A stretch of DNA of 64,000 nt from Eutreptiella sp. 'Long Island Sound 2002'. Lineage: Eukaryota; Euglenozoa; Euglenophyceae; Eutreptiales; Eutreptiaceae. The position numbers and the translations under genes were made by a program. Of the stretch, positions 51,301 through 59,743 are shown in pieces. Under the pieces are notes generated by a model. That model ran no database searches. It was not told where the DNA came from and saw only the letters and a program-made list of their open reading frames with translations. Every line of letters starts with the position of its first letter. The first letter of the stretch is position 1. Location: the NCBI GenBank assembly GCA_964036045.1, contig OZ038392.1:17505612-17569611 (forward strand). Direction: 5' to 3'.

Positions 51301-51562
51301 TCAGATCTACCTCCCTTTGCCAGGTGGTGATCTTCTGTTCGAGGTCCTCCTTCAGTTGGGATAGGTCTCCCATACGTCCTTGCTTCAGTGGCCACGAGCT
51401 GCGGGTAGGCTTAGCGTAGCATAGCTTTTTCGCCACCAACCTCCTCTTGGAGTCCACGTACTCCCTTAGCCTGGATCGGGGATCCAGCTCCTCATCCAAG
51501 GTTTCTTCCACCTTCATGGCGAGTAGAGGTTTCAGTGGGGCGACGTACTCGGCGTTCTCCAC
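48394..51562 (-). CDS. Pol of retroelement 2: reverse transcriptase, RNase H, integrase (interrupted)
   Basis: Same frame as the protease ORF, starting right after its TAA. RT motifs: VVDYGEVNKKT, MDKRSGFWQVDLAP, MPFGVASAPALFQELM and catalytic AHIDDVCLG (about 386-394). The last has His where Ty3 RTs usually have Tyr or Phe before x-D-D. RNase H runs from VNDASNVGGGG through NYSTYEQELLA. Integrase has HESSGH...CPCRSC zinc binding, then D in YVDYTEM (~854), D in INSDED (~912) and E in PLCERQIRVLKEN (~952). The last ten codons before the stop at 48362 belong to the inserted repeat. The true C-terminus is at 43686-44210. Active in its time, now broken. Confidence 0.9.
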
Positions 51563-52729
51563 TTAATCCACGCATGTCTGCATGAAGAAGGCGTCATGCT
51601 CAGTTTCGTCATCTGAGTGAATAGAGCTGGGAAGCTCGGATAGTCCACATTCTGAGACTCCATCGGGAACAGGTACACGGCAGGGAGAGTCGGGGGCATA
51701 GGCGTTGGTCACGGTGTATTCGTCTCCCCCTGGTTTCGTCTCAATGGCATCTTGGGGTCGTAGTCGATCCTTCAAGTCCGCCAGGGTGAGTCCATCACTT
51801 TCTCGTTGTATAGTCTGGACCAGGGTTGAGTCCAGGTCCTCCCAGGGGATAGAGGTAAGACTACCGTCTACCACGCTGAGCATACTTCCCCATCCAGGCT
51901 TCCCGATGGGCGTCTTGCGTCCCAGAGGCACGTAGATAGCCTCATCAGGTAACTGGACAGAGCTGATAGTCAGCCTGTCCAGGAGGGTTCGCCAGTACTC
52001 ATTTCCCCCATGCGCTCCCCAATCGGGGGAACAAAGGACCATACGGGAACGTTCCAGGGCGACCTTGGTCACAACCTTCCCCAAATCACTGAACCTGGGG
52101 TTCCCGTAGGCCATCCCGAAAGAGGGCCAGTAAAATTTGTAGCTGCAGTTTTTACCTTTGCTGCGGTGGAGGTCCAAGACACGTTGCTTGTCGCTGGCAA
52201 ACAACTCCACGCTCACGTCTTCTCTGGAGTAACCCAACTCCTTCAAACCCTGGTCTAGCACTTCCCCCAATAGTTGATAGTCTTCTGTCTTGGAGGCTGC
52301 CATCACGTTCGAGGGCTCCTTCCTTGATACTCTCAGGTAGCTCGAGGTGTGTTCAGACTGCTCCAGAGGCACGGACTCCCTGCCACTGCCGTGGTCCACG
52401 TAGAGGAGGTAGGGCGCTTGCAGCGTCAGGGATTGTATCTGGGTGTGCTGCACGAAGAAGTCAGTCCCCAATACGAAGTCGAAGGCCTCAGTGTCCATCA
52501 CATAGAACTGATGGGCGATAGATCGGGAGCCCATGGGTACCTCCACTTCACAGTCCCCGCGGCTGTGCACCACATGTGTGTCCCCCATTTGTATCGCCGC
52601 GGTAGGCATGGTTTTCTTCAAGCTCCCACAAGGTAAAATTTTCTTGGCCACTATAGATATGGTGGCCCCAGTATCTAGTACCCCCAGGTATTCTCGTCCC
52701 CCGAGTCGGATACGTACCCAGAACACCAA
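51563..52729 (-). CDS. Aspartic protease ORF of retroelement 2 (388 residues)
   Basis: LGVLDTGATISIVA (DTGAT at 19-23) and FDFVLGTDFF (~89-98) are the flap-side and Ile/Leu-Gly elements of retropepsins. A ~290-residue extension without a known motif follows and ends at TAA 51563-51565. It lies in the same frame as gag upstream (single TGA at 52757) and RT downstream, so the whole could be one polyprotein with two stops. The frame is open on its 5' side to that TGA. Confidence 0.82.
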   Translation of the reverse strand: MVFWVRIRLGGREYLGVLDTGATISIVAKKILPCGSLKKTMPTAAIQMGDTHVVHSRGDCEVEVPMGSRSIAHQFYVMDTEAFDFVLGTDFFVQHTQIQSLTLQAPYLLYVDHGSGRESVPLEQSEHTSSYLRVSRKEPSNVMAASKTEDYQLLGEVLDQGLKELGYSREDVSVELFASDKQRVLDLHRSKGKNCSYKFYWPSFGMAYGNPRFSDLGKVVTKVALERSRMVLCSPDWGAHGGNEYWRTLLDRLTISSVQLPDEAIYVPLGRKTPIGKPGWGSMLSVVDGSLTSIPWEDLDSTLVQTIQRESDGLTLADLKDRLRPQDAIETKPGGDEYTVTNAYAPDSPCRVPVPDGVSECGLSELPSSIHSDDETEHDAFFMQTCVD

Positions 52730-52756
52730 GTCAAGGGCCCCACCGGAGCGTCCCCG

Positions 52757-54631
52757 TCAGAACTCCGCGGGACATGTCACCTCGAACCCCTTGTTCCGCA
52801 GTTTGCGGGCCATCCTCATGAAACGGGTTCTCTTCTTAGCGTTGCCGTCATCACCACCTTCATGATCGCGCTTGGCCCCTTGCTCTTGCTGGGCCTGAGT
52901 CTGCGAGCGTGTAGTAGGAGCAGTCTGCCCTCCAGAGGGCTCGGTGTTCCCCCCTGCGTTGGGGTCACCTCCGTTCACGTCCATGTTCTTGTTGTCCTTA
53001 TCGGGCTGGCGATTAGCGCCTCCACCTCGTGCACCTTGACTCTTGTCTTGACCTTTCCCACGGCCTTTTGACTTGCCCTTGCCAGAGTCGTTGCCATTGC
53101 CCTTGCCATTGCCCTTGCCATTGCCCTTGCCATTGCCCTTGCCACCGCCCTTGCTAGGGACTTTGCCAGGATCATCACCTTTCAGCTTCGCCAACAGGCG
53201 CTGCTTATGGTAGCATTCATCTTCATAATGCTTCCTCTTCCCGCAGAATGCACAGGTGATAGTACACATGTAGCGATCCGGCATCTTAGGCTTGGCGCCG
53301 GAGTTGGTCTCCTGCTTCTTTCCTTGGACCACGAAGCAATCTCGATGGTCGCACTCAGGGGCGTGCTGCAGGTAGCCGTGTTCGTCTCGGGCGTCACACC
53401 AGAAGAACTCCTGTACTTGGTCCATGATACGGGCGTGTTTGGGGGTAGTCCCCTGTCCAGGTCCGGTCCCATGATACCCTTTGCCCTGGCTCCCTGAGCC
53501 TCCTCCTCCAGGACCGTAGGCATCCAAGTGCTCGTCGCTCTCCTTCTCTAGCGCTAGCTCCAGGAGGACCACAGACAAGTCCTCGTAGGTGAGGGTTCTT
53601 GCCTTCCTCTCTGCCGTGGCTCGGCATTCACCCCACACGGGGGTAGGGATCTTGGCAACCAGCCAAAATAGCAGCTCGTCACTGCCATATGACCCTGGGG
53701 TCAGCCGTCCCACCAAGTGGTCCAGGTCCGAGAGCAACTCTGTGATGCGGGCCGCCTTGGGGTTGTTGGGTAGCATTCCCAGGTTCTGGATCTCTGTCCT
53801 GAGGGAGAGGTCCGTCTCGTAGGAGGGGTACTGCCTCTCCAGTGCCACCAAGACGTCGGCAAAGGTGGCGGACTTGGTCAAGATCTGCTTGACCTGTTTC
53901 TCCAAGTGTTTTGTCTTGCAACACTGCAACAGCAGATTACACTTGACCCTGCCACTGGCATGGGCCTGGCCGGTCAATCTTAGGAAGCGGCCAAAGTTCT
54001 CGGCGAAGTTGGCCAGGTCCTTTCCAGTAAACTCAGGCAGGTTGACCACGATCTTCGAGATGGCCACCGCCTTAGTGTCCTTAGAGCGGCGTCTTCGACC
54101 CTTCCTCTTCTTCTTCTTCTTCCTGTCCTTCGGATAGTGAGGGTCATCAGGGTCATCGTCCTTAGAAGAGGAGCCTGACGAGAAAGAAGGTGGTCCATCA
54201 TCGGAGGGGTCGCCGCCAAGGTCACTGGAGCCATAGGGCTCAACATCCACCATGGCCTTCAAGGACGTAAGCCCTAGCTGGTCCAGCTCAGCTCGAGTGG
54301 AGTTCGTCACGTGGCTGTAAGGCGGCTGGGCGGTTCTCGGTACGAAGGGGCTTCTTGGTATTGCGGCAGGTGTGGGCATAGGCCGGCTCCTCACCCCTCC
54401 AAGGGTGTGGCTCAGCCCAGCCACCAGATGGTTCGCTTGCAAGCGATGGGGAGAGGATCCCATGGTAACAGTTGAGCCATGGGGCGGAATAAGGGCTCCA
54501 ACTTCGCCCTGATCTCCTGGGTGATGTCCCCAACCAGGTCGGCGGTAGCTCCACGTAGGGCTTCCCTCAGCTCTGACCTTGTCACAGAACGGTTGGATGA
54601 CCCCCTTGATCCTCCACTCTTGCTCCCACAC
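52757..54631 (-). CDS. Gag (capsid and nucleocapsid) of retroelement 2
   Basis: The convincing part begins near 54300. A Ser/Asp-rich stretch and a Lys/Arg-rich stretch (RKKKKKRKGRRRR) come first. A capsid-like region follows (VVNLPEFTGKDLANFAENFGRFLRLTG... to LALEKESDE; about residues 190-370). Next is a CCHC zinc knuckle, C-x2-C-x4-H-x4-C, in CAFCGKRKHYEDEC (about 457-470), then GKGN repeats (53075-53160) and a basic tail. It ends with TGA at 52757-52759. It overlaps the upstream ORF by 220 bases in another frame, so a frameshift, programmed or mutational, is needed to join them. Confidence 0.8.
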   Translation of the reverse strand: MWEQEWRIKGVIQPFCDKVRAEGSPTWSYRRPGWGHHPGDQGEVGALIPPHGSTVTMGSSPHRLQANHLVAGLSHTLGGVRSRPMPTPAAIPRSPFVPRTAQPPYSHVTNSTRAELDQLGLTSLKAMVDVEPYGSSDLGGDPSDDGPPSFSSGSSSKDDDPDDPHYPKDRKKKKKRKGRRRRSKDTKAVAISKIVVNLPEFTGKDLANFAENFGRFLRLTGQAHASGRVKCNLLLQCCKTKHLEKQVKQILTKSATFADVLVALERQYPSYETDLSLRTEIQNLGMLPNNPKAARITELLSDLDHLVGRLTPGSYGSDELLFWLVAKIPTPVWGECRATAERKARTLTYEDLSVVLLELALEKESDEHLDAYGPGGGGSGSQGKGYHGTGPGQGTTPKHARIMDQVQEFFWCDARDEHGYLQHAPECDHRDCFVVQGKKQETNSGAKPKMPDRYMCTITCAFCGKRKHYEDECYHKQRLLAKLKGDDPGKVPSKGGGKGNGKGNGKGNGKGNGNDSGKGKSKGRGKGQDKSQGARGGGANRQPDKDNKNMDVNGGDPNAGGNTEPSGGQTAPTTRSQTQAQQEQGAKRDHEGGDDGNAKKRTRFMRMARKLRNKGFEVTCPAEF

Positions 54632-55554
54632 GAAGGTGGGCCTCTCCTCAGCCCAGTCAAGGTAGTATACCCAGGGAAATCATGGTGATGGCTATGGTGA
54701 TGGTGATGGTGTGGCACTGCCGAACAATACCCATGTGGCATAGAGCTGGAAGCCCTAGGTTCACTGGCAGTGACTCTACTGGATAGCGCAGTGGCGGAAG
54801 TTTTAATACCATCAGCTGGATAGGCAGGGGTAGGCATATTAGTAAAGCTTGTACCCTCAGCCGTGGATGGGTCCACACCATAGGCAGGATAGGTAGGGGC
54901 AGGCATTCCAGTAAAGCCTGTCCCCTCAGCCCTCTCAGCCGTAGGCGGGATAGTCATGGGTGTGGATGATGTAGCGGCTGTGTCTGGAACTGGGAGTGTG
55001 GTGGTAGTAGCAGATGGTGACGCGTGGTGGCCAAAGGCGCTTGGTGCGCCCTCGAAGGGTGGCTCTCTGGTTGTGCTTGTTGCATGCAACGCTGGGTCTC
55101 GCCCATGTCCCACTCCTTCGTCTGCCATACCACCTCTTGCATCCTTCTCTTTCCCCTTTTTTCTCTTCACAGAGTCGACCTCCACGTCCCCAAATGAGAA
55201 GCCATTGAAGGCTGCAGCCAATCCGTCCAGCGAATCGTCCGTGCCGTCCGCTGGCCCATGAAAGGGCACCGAAGGTACAGCGCCAGGTTCAGATATTCCA
55301 GGCGTGGGCATAGCTGATGCTTCAGGCGGCGCTGGCATTGCTGGTGCCTCAGGCGGCGCTGGCATAGCTGGTGCCTCACGCGGCGTAGGCATAGCACATG
55401 CCTCCGGCGGCGCTGGCATAGCTGGTGCCTCAGGCGGCGTGGGCATGGTAGATGCCTCCGGCGGCGTTGGCATAGCTGGTGCCTCAGGCGGCGTAGGCAT
55501 AGCAGATACCTTAGGCGGCGCTGGCGTTGCTGGTACCTGCTCCTTTGTGTCCAT
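54412..55554 (-). CDS. Gag N-terminal ORF of retroelement 2 with 10-residue repeats
   Basis: ATG at 55554, 92 bases inside the 5' LTR edge. Begins MDTKEQ. About eight tandem copies of a ten-residue APAMPTPPEA-type repeat follow (55290-55520), a 30-bp coding minisatellite. A Lys-rich cluster comes next, then Pro/Ser/Thr-rich repeats (FTGMPAPTYPAYGVDPS and a related copy). The frame ends at 54412. A helical segment near the end (EALRGATADLVGDITQEIRAKLEPLFRPM) looks structured. Lack of stops and the position after the primer-binding site support a translated gag leader. Confidence 0.65.
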   Translation of the reverse strand: MDTKEQVPATPAPPKVSAMPTPPEAPAMPTPPEASTMPTPPEAPAMPAPPEACAMPTPREAPAMPAPPEAPAMPAPPEASAMPTPGISEPGAVPSVPFHGPADGTDDSLDGLAAAFNGFSFGDVEVDSVKRKKGKEKDARGGMADEGVGHGRDPALHATSTTREPPFEGAPSAFGHHASPSATTTTLPVPDTAATSSTPMTIPPTAERAEGTGFTGMPAPTYPAYGVDPSTAEGTSFTNMPTPAYPADGIKTSATALSSRVTASEPRASSSMPHGYCSAVPHHHHHHSHHHDFPGYTTLTGLRRGPPSCGSKSGGSRGSSNRSVTRSELREALRGATADLVGDITQEIRAKLEPLFRPMAQLLPWDPLPIACKRTIWWLG

Positions 55555-55631
55555 ATTCGCCCTTCTTGCTCAATACAGTCCTCGGTGTGCTGGATGTACG
55601 GTCCTGGGTTGCTGCCGGCACGCAGGGGCTG

Positions 55632-55646
55632 TGAGCCTTTGCTACC
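55632..55646 (-). promoter_or_regulatory. Probable tRNA primer-binding site of retroelement 2
   Basis: On the minus strand the sequence directly after the 5' LTR reads (T)GGTAGCAAAGGCTC. A TGG start fits pairing with the CCA end of a tRNA. The exact tRNA is not identified. Confidence 0.6.
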
Positions 55647-56446
55647 AGAAAGTTTTAGATGAGTTCTTTCAGACTCTTCTTGTGTCTGTCCTGCTGCTTG
55701 CTGCTGGTGTAGGGTTCCTGCTGCTTGGCTGCTTGTTTTTGATGGAGAAAATGTTTTATTGTTGAAATACAACCTCCACAGGATAACCCAAGCCAGAGAT
55801 GAGCAAGGAGAAGACAAATAGGATCAAAGCATGAAGGGCTGCAGTCACAAACAGTGATATGGAAAGAGATATCAACAACAGACCACAGCGATAGACAATA
55901 GATGCAACTTAGATTGATATACTAAAGATGCTTGAGAAAAATAGATAGAAAAACTGCCCAAAGGTCCCACACTCAGCATTGTGCCATCCAGAGATGTGCA
56001 CTCATTGTTTTTGGTCCCATATGTGCTGAGGTGGCATGGCATGTGGCGATGAGGTCACTGCCATGTCACATGGGATCCTCCTACTTAGCTGGGCTGACTG
56101 GGGATTGAACCCATGTCCTCTCAAAAAGAGGCATTCCCATCCCAAGGGTGCATACCCATTGGATAGCTAAGAATTGCAGAATAAACAAAGATAAATCTAT
56201 AGGCTTTACCCCAGTATGTCAGGGACTGTCAGGGCCTCAGAATACACAGGAAAAGATGTTTTAACACACATGGCTTGGGGATTAAGGGGTCCACACAATA
56301 TCCTGATTTAGTGTTTGGTTCTATAGGTCAAAATGTGTTATCACCACTTTTGGTTAGACCAATACTGAGAAATGCAAGTATGCTTAGTGTATCTTTAATA
56401 CAACTAAAGTCTACCCTAAAGCAATGGAAAAGCACTTTTTCTTACT
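55647..56446 (-). repeat. 5' LTR of retroelement 2 (800 bp)
   Basis: Direct repeat of 38671-39481. Minus-strand ends read AGTAAG... and ...CTTTCT, not the canonical TG...CA. The boundaries are supported by the flanking TSD and the adjacent primer-binding site. Confidence 0.9.
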
Positions 56447-56451
56447 CCAGA
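56447..56451. repeat. Target site duplication CCAGA of retroelement 2, right copy
   Basis: Matches 38666-38670. Confidence 0.8.
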
Positions 56452-57740
56452 TGTGATCTGCACAAATCATCATCACAGGCAATCCTTGCAATAAAAATTG
56501 CAGTGTCCATCTTTCAGGGTTTGAGAAAATATGGTAAGATTTGCAAATCTGTACATGCAACAATAAACAAAAACCCTCATGCGGCATCTGTACTCTGGTG
56601 ATCAGCTGCGCGATCGTGATCAATCGCAGCTTGCAGTAGCGACTACTCAGTTGCTGCAGGAAGTGCACCGCGGCGCACTTACTGCAGGCACTGCTGGAGG
56701 CCAGACGACGCCGCCAGCAACGCCGCCGCCGCCAACGCCAACGCCAACGCCAACGCCAAACGCGGAAAGAGTTGGGACTAGCAACGGGCCCGCTCACATG
56801 AGCGGGCAACACCTTCTATTCCTACTCAAGCTCCACAAGCTATTCCTACTCAAGCTCCACAAGCAGTTGTCACAAGCAATCACCACAATTAATCAGCACA
56901 AGGAATCACCACAGGTAATCATCACCATCGGTAATCACTATAAGCAATCACCATAAGCAATCACCACATGACCATAGGCAATGACCACAAGCAATCACAG
57001 CGAATCACCCTTTGCAATCACCAGGGCCAGCACCACAAGCAATCACCACATGCAGCAAAGACATAGCAAAGACATGTGATCACCACAAATCAGAACACAG
57101 GCAATCTTGCAATAAAATTGCACTGTACGTACGTAGGCAATCACCACAAGCAATCACCATAGGTAGTCAGCACGGGCAATCACTGTGGGTAATGACCACG
57201 AGCGATCGCATTGAATCACGATTGGCAATCACCACAGGCAATTACCAAGGTAAGCACCACAAGCAATCACCACATGTGGTCACCAGATGTGATCAGCACA
57301 AATCATCACCACAGGCAATCCTTGCAAAAAAAATTGCAGAGTCCATCTTTAAGGGTTTGAGAAAATACGGTAAGATTTGCAAATCTGTACATGCAACAAT
57401 AAACAAAAACCCTCACGCGGTATCTGTAATCCGGTGATCAGCTACGCGATCGTGATCAATGGCAGCTTCCAGCAGCGACTACTCAGTTGCTGCAGGAGGT
57501 GCGACGCGGCGCACTTACTGCAGGCACTGCTGAAGGCAAGACGACGCCGTCGTCAACAACAACAACAACAACAACGCCCACGGCAAACGCGGAAAGAGTT
57601 GGGAGAGACAAACACAACAATAACAACGCCCACGCCAAACCCGGAAAGAGTTGGGAGACGAAGCCCACGGCAAACCCGGAAAGAGGTGGGAGAGAGATAG
57701 ACGCTTGGTCCTGCTACCTAGTCCTGCATAGCCATTCACC
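56452..57740. repeat. Complex satellite, right part
   Basis: Continuation of the locus at 36180-38665. ~290-bp modules start near 56487 and 57328, the TGCACTGTACGTACG module is near 57118, and CAATCACCA units lie between. At 57580-57690 a CGGAAAGAGTTGGGAGA unit recurs three times. Confidence 0.85.
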
Positions 57741-57753
57741 TAAATCGCTAGGG

Positions 57754-58498
57754 GCTGAGGGGGGAGAATGAGCGACAATCTGAGAACTTTGGGGGGGAGA
57801 GGGGGGGGGTCCGGCGATTCTCATTCTCAAATCCGTCATCGGGACTGCCGGAAACCCAGAAACGACCCTCTGTGGCTCGAACTTTGCTCTTTTTTGCAGC
57901 GTGTTTGCCTGCTTGGAAGACGACGAATCAATAGATCAGCATCGTTGTGGTTCATTCAGCCTGTCGACAGTGTATATCGGTCATCTGATCCGTGCAACAT
58001 TTATGAATTTTGCACGTTTGTCTGTTACTATGTTCATTGTCTTAAAATTGCCTTGCGTTCCCGACCTGTTTCGGGAAGTTTCGGAAAAAGTCGTTTTTTC
58101 GTACTGTTTCTTGTGTAGCTCCAATATGTTAAAGTTCTTAGTTACAGGAAATGTATGACAAAGCTCGTAAAATTGAGGACAAGTTGGAAATGTATTGGTG
58201 TTTGAGTAACAAATGGCCGTTGCACTATGTGCCGGTATGTTTTCAACAATGAACACGACAAAGCGGTCCATAACCGCCTGAGGCACCCAAGGTCTCGGTC
58301 CCTCTTGAATGAGTAATCAATTGTGGTCTTCATGTAGTGCTTGTGTCTTGTCCTATGGGGGTAAAAGGGTGCAGGAGGGAGTGTGGCGCCACCGACCTGG
58401 GTTGGAGGGAGGGAGGGAGGGTTTGGGGGGGGGGGGGTCCGGCCATTCCTATTCTCAACCGAAAATTCTCAGATTGTCGCATATTCTCCCCCCTGAGC
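57754..58498. repeat. 745-bp segment flanked by 33-bp inverted repeats (possible MITE)
   Basis: 57754-57786 and the reverse complement of 58466-58498 match at 30 of 33 positions and contain GGGGGGAGAAT and GCGACAATCTGAGAA. Next to each arm, in direct orientation, is a G-run followed by GTCCGGC.ATTC. No convincing TSD or protein is present. Short frames in the interior are unremarkable. Confidence 0.6.
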
Positions 58499-59623
58499 TG
58501 CGACCACAGTGTTCTGCGCGGGCGCAACAGGGTCCTGCGTGCTTAAGCCGTAATCTTAGATTTGTTATTTGCCTGCATGCTTAATCGTACCCACTGACAA
58601 ATCTCATCAATCAAGGAAACATTGGCTTGCATTATTTCAGTCCCACCAAGTTAGTCCCACACGCATACGTGATTGGGAAAACTGTCCCTGCATTGATACT
58701 ACTTGTAGTTGTGTAAACAGCGAAATGCCCACACGTGCGCCTTGTTAACGCTTTGGTGCACCTGGCGGCCAGTGGCACCCGTAAACAGCGCCCGCTAGCC
58801 GCTTACACACGCGCAGTAAAGCCAAGAAGACGACCACAAATACACACGGCGGAAAGCAGAAAAGAAATTATTTGCGCGACGCATGGAAAGTGCCGATTCA
58901 TGTGTTCCCAATACAGTCGGTGAGTCCTATAGCCTCTGGAGCACACACAACTACTGCCGCCAGTGCAACAATCAATAATGCTATGTTGGGGCCGCGCAAT
59001 GTGGTGAGGGTATTGGGGTTCCTGTACGAGTACAAATCCTCCAGAAAGGCATGAAGCCAGCACCTCTTCTTTGTTCAGGCATGCCTTTTAATTCTTCGTC
59101 CCTGTTGTCGCCAAAGAAGGCTGGTCAGCCTTCTTTGGATGGCACAGACGTAATTGCTGGTTGGAACTTCGAGGCTTCCGACTACTGTCGAAAATATGAT
59201 AACAAAGCCACCTGTGATGGGGACGCGAAATGTTACTGGGTTACTACTGGGTTACTGAGCAATTGGGGTTCATGTACCTGGAAAAGGGAAGCTTGGTAAT
59301 AACGAAATGATGATAGTCCGTCATATCCCTGGCCCTTGTGCTTTGACCCAAGGAACATCCAGAGCCGCCTTCGATCGGGACCGAAGAGGTAAACCAGCTT
59401 GCCTGGCTATCAACGTATTGACGTTCCAGGCGCGACGGTGCATGCAAGTCTACTGCACGTCTGTTTTCATGCTTGCTCTGGCAGACATGCAAATCAGACG
59501 TGCACTACACCACCTACAGCAATGAGCGTTGGTGTTGTGTGAAACATCATTGCAGAAAAAAGGACGCGGCACTGCGATCTGGGTCTACCTTACTGTTACT
59601 GCGACTAGTGACTAGTAACAGCA
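58499..59623. other. AT-richer sequence; one small Cys-rich ORF, otherwise nothing assured
   Basis: The frame at 59051-59299 (82 codons) contains WNFEASDYCRKYDNKATCDGDAKCYWVTTG, a Cys/Trp-rich piece resembling a fragment of a secreted domain. It is too short to identify and may be an exon. No other gene signal. Confidence 0.3.
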
Positions 59624-59743
59624 GAGACACTGCTGCTCGTTTTCTGGAATGGTAAATCAATGCTTATATATCTTCTGTTTTTGGAGACACTGCTTCTCGT
59701 TTTCTGGAATAGCAAATCAATGCTTAAATATCTTCTGTTGCTT
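59624..59743. repeat. 60-bp direct tandem duplication
   Basis: Two copies start with GAGACACTGCTGCTCG and GAGACACTGCTTCTCG, with about five differences. The period is exactly 60. Confidence 0.9.

Larger units (their letters stand above)
38671..56446 (-). mobile_element. Retroelement 2: 17.8-kb Ty3-type element on the minus strand with nested insertions
   Basis: Flanked by LTRs (38671-39481, 55647-56446) and a 5-bp TSD, CCAGA. Minus-strand order: 5' LTR, primer-binding site, gag N-terminal ORF, gag with CCHC knuckle, protease, RT-RNase H-integrase, integrase C-terminus, 3' region, G-run, 3' LTR. The integrase is split by a 4.2-kb tandem repeat insertion, and the 3' region contains a 2-kb retroposed insert. 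No chromodomain is seen. Two in-frame stops separate gag from protease and protease from RT. Confidence 0.9.

Noticed and set aside
24383-52759. Reassigned stop codons (TAA/TAG or TGA as sense) to explain interrupted frames
   Set aside because: Intact genes here end in TAA (gene B), TAG (pol 1) and TGA. Interruptions involve both TAA and TGA, so no single reassignment removes them. Mutation or readthrough is simpler.
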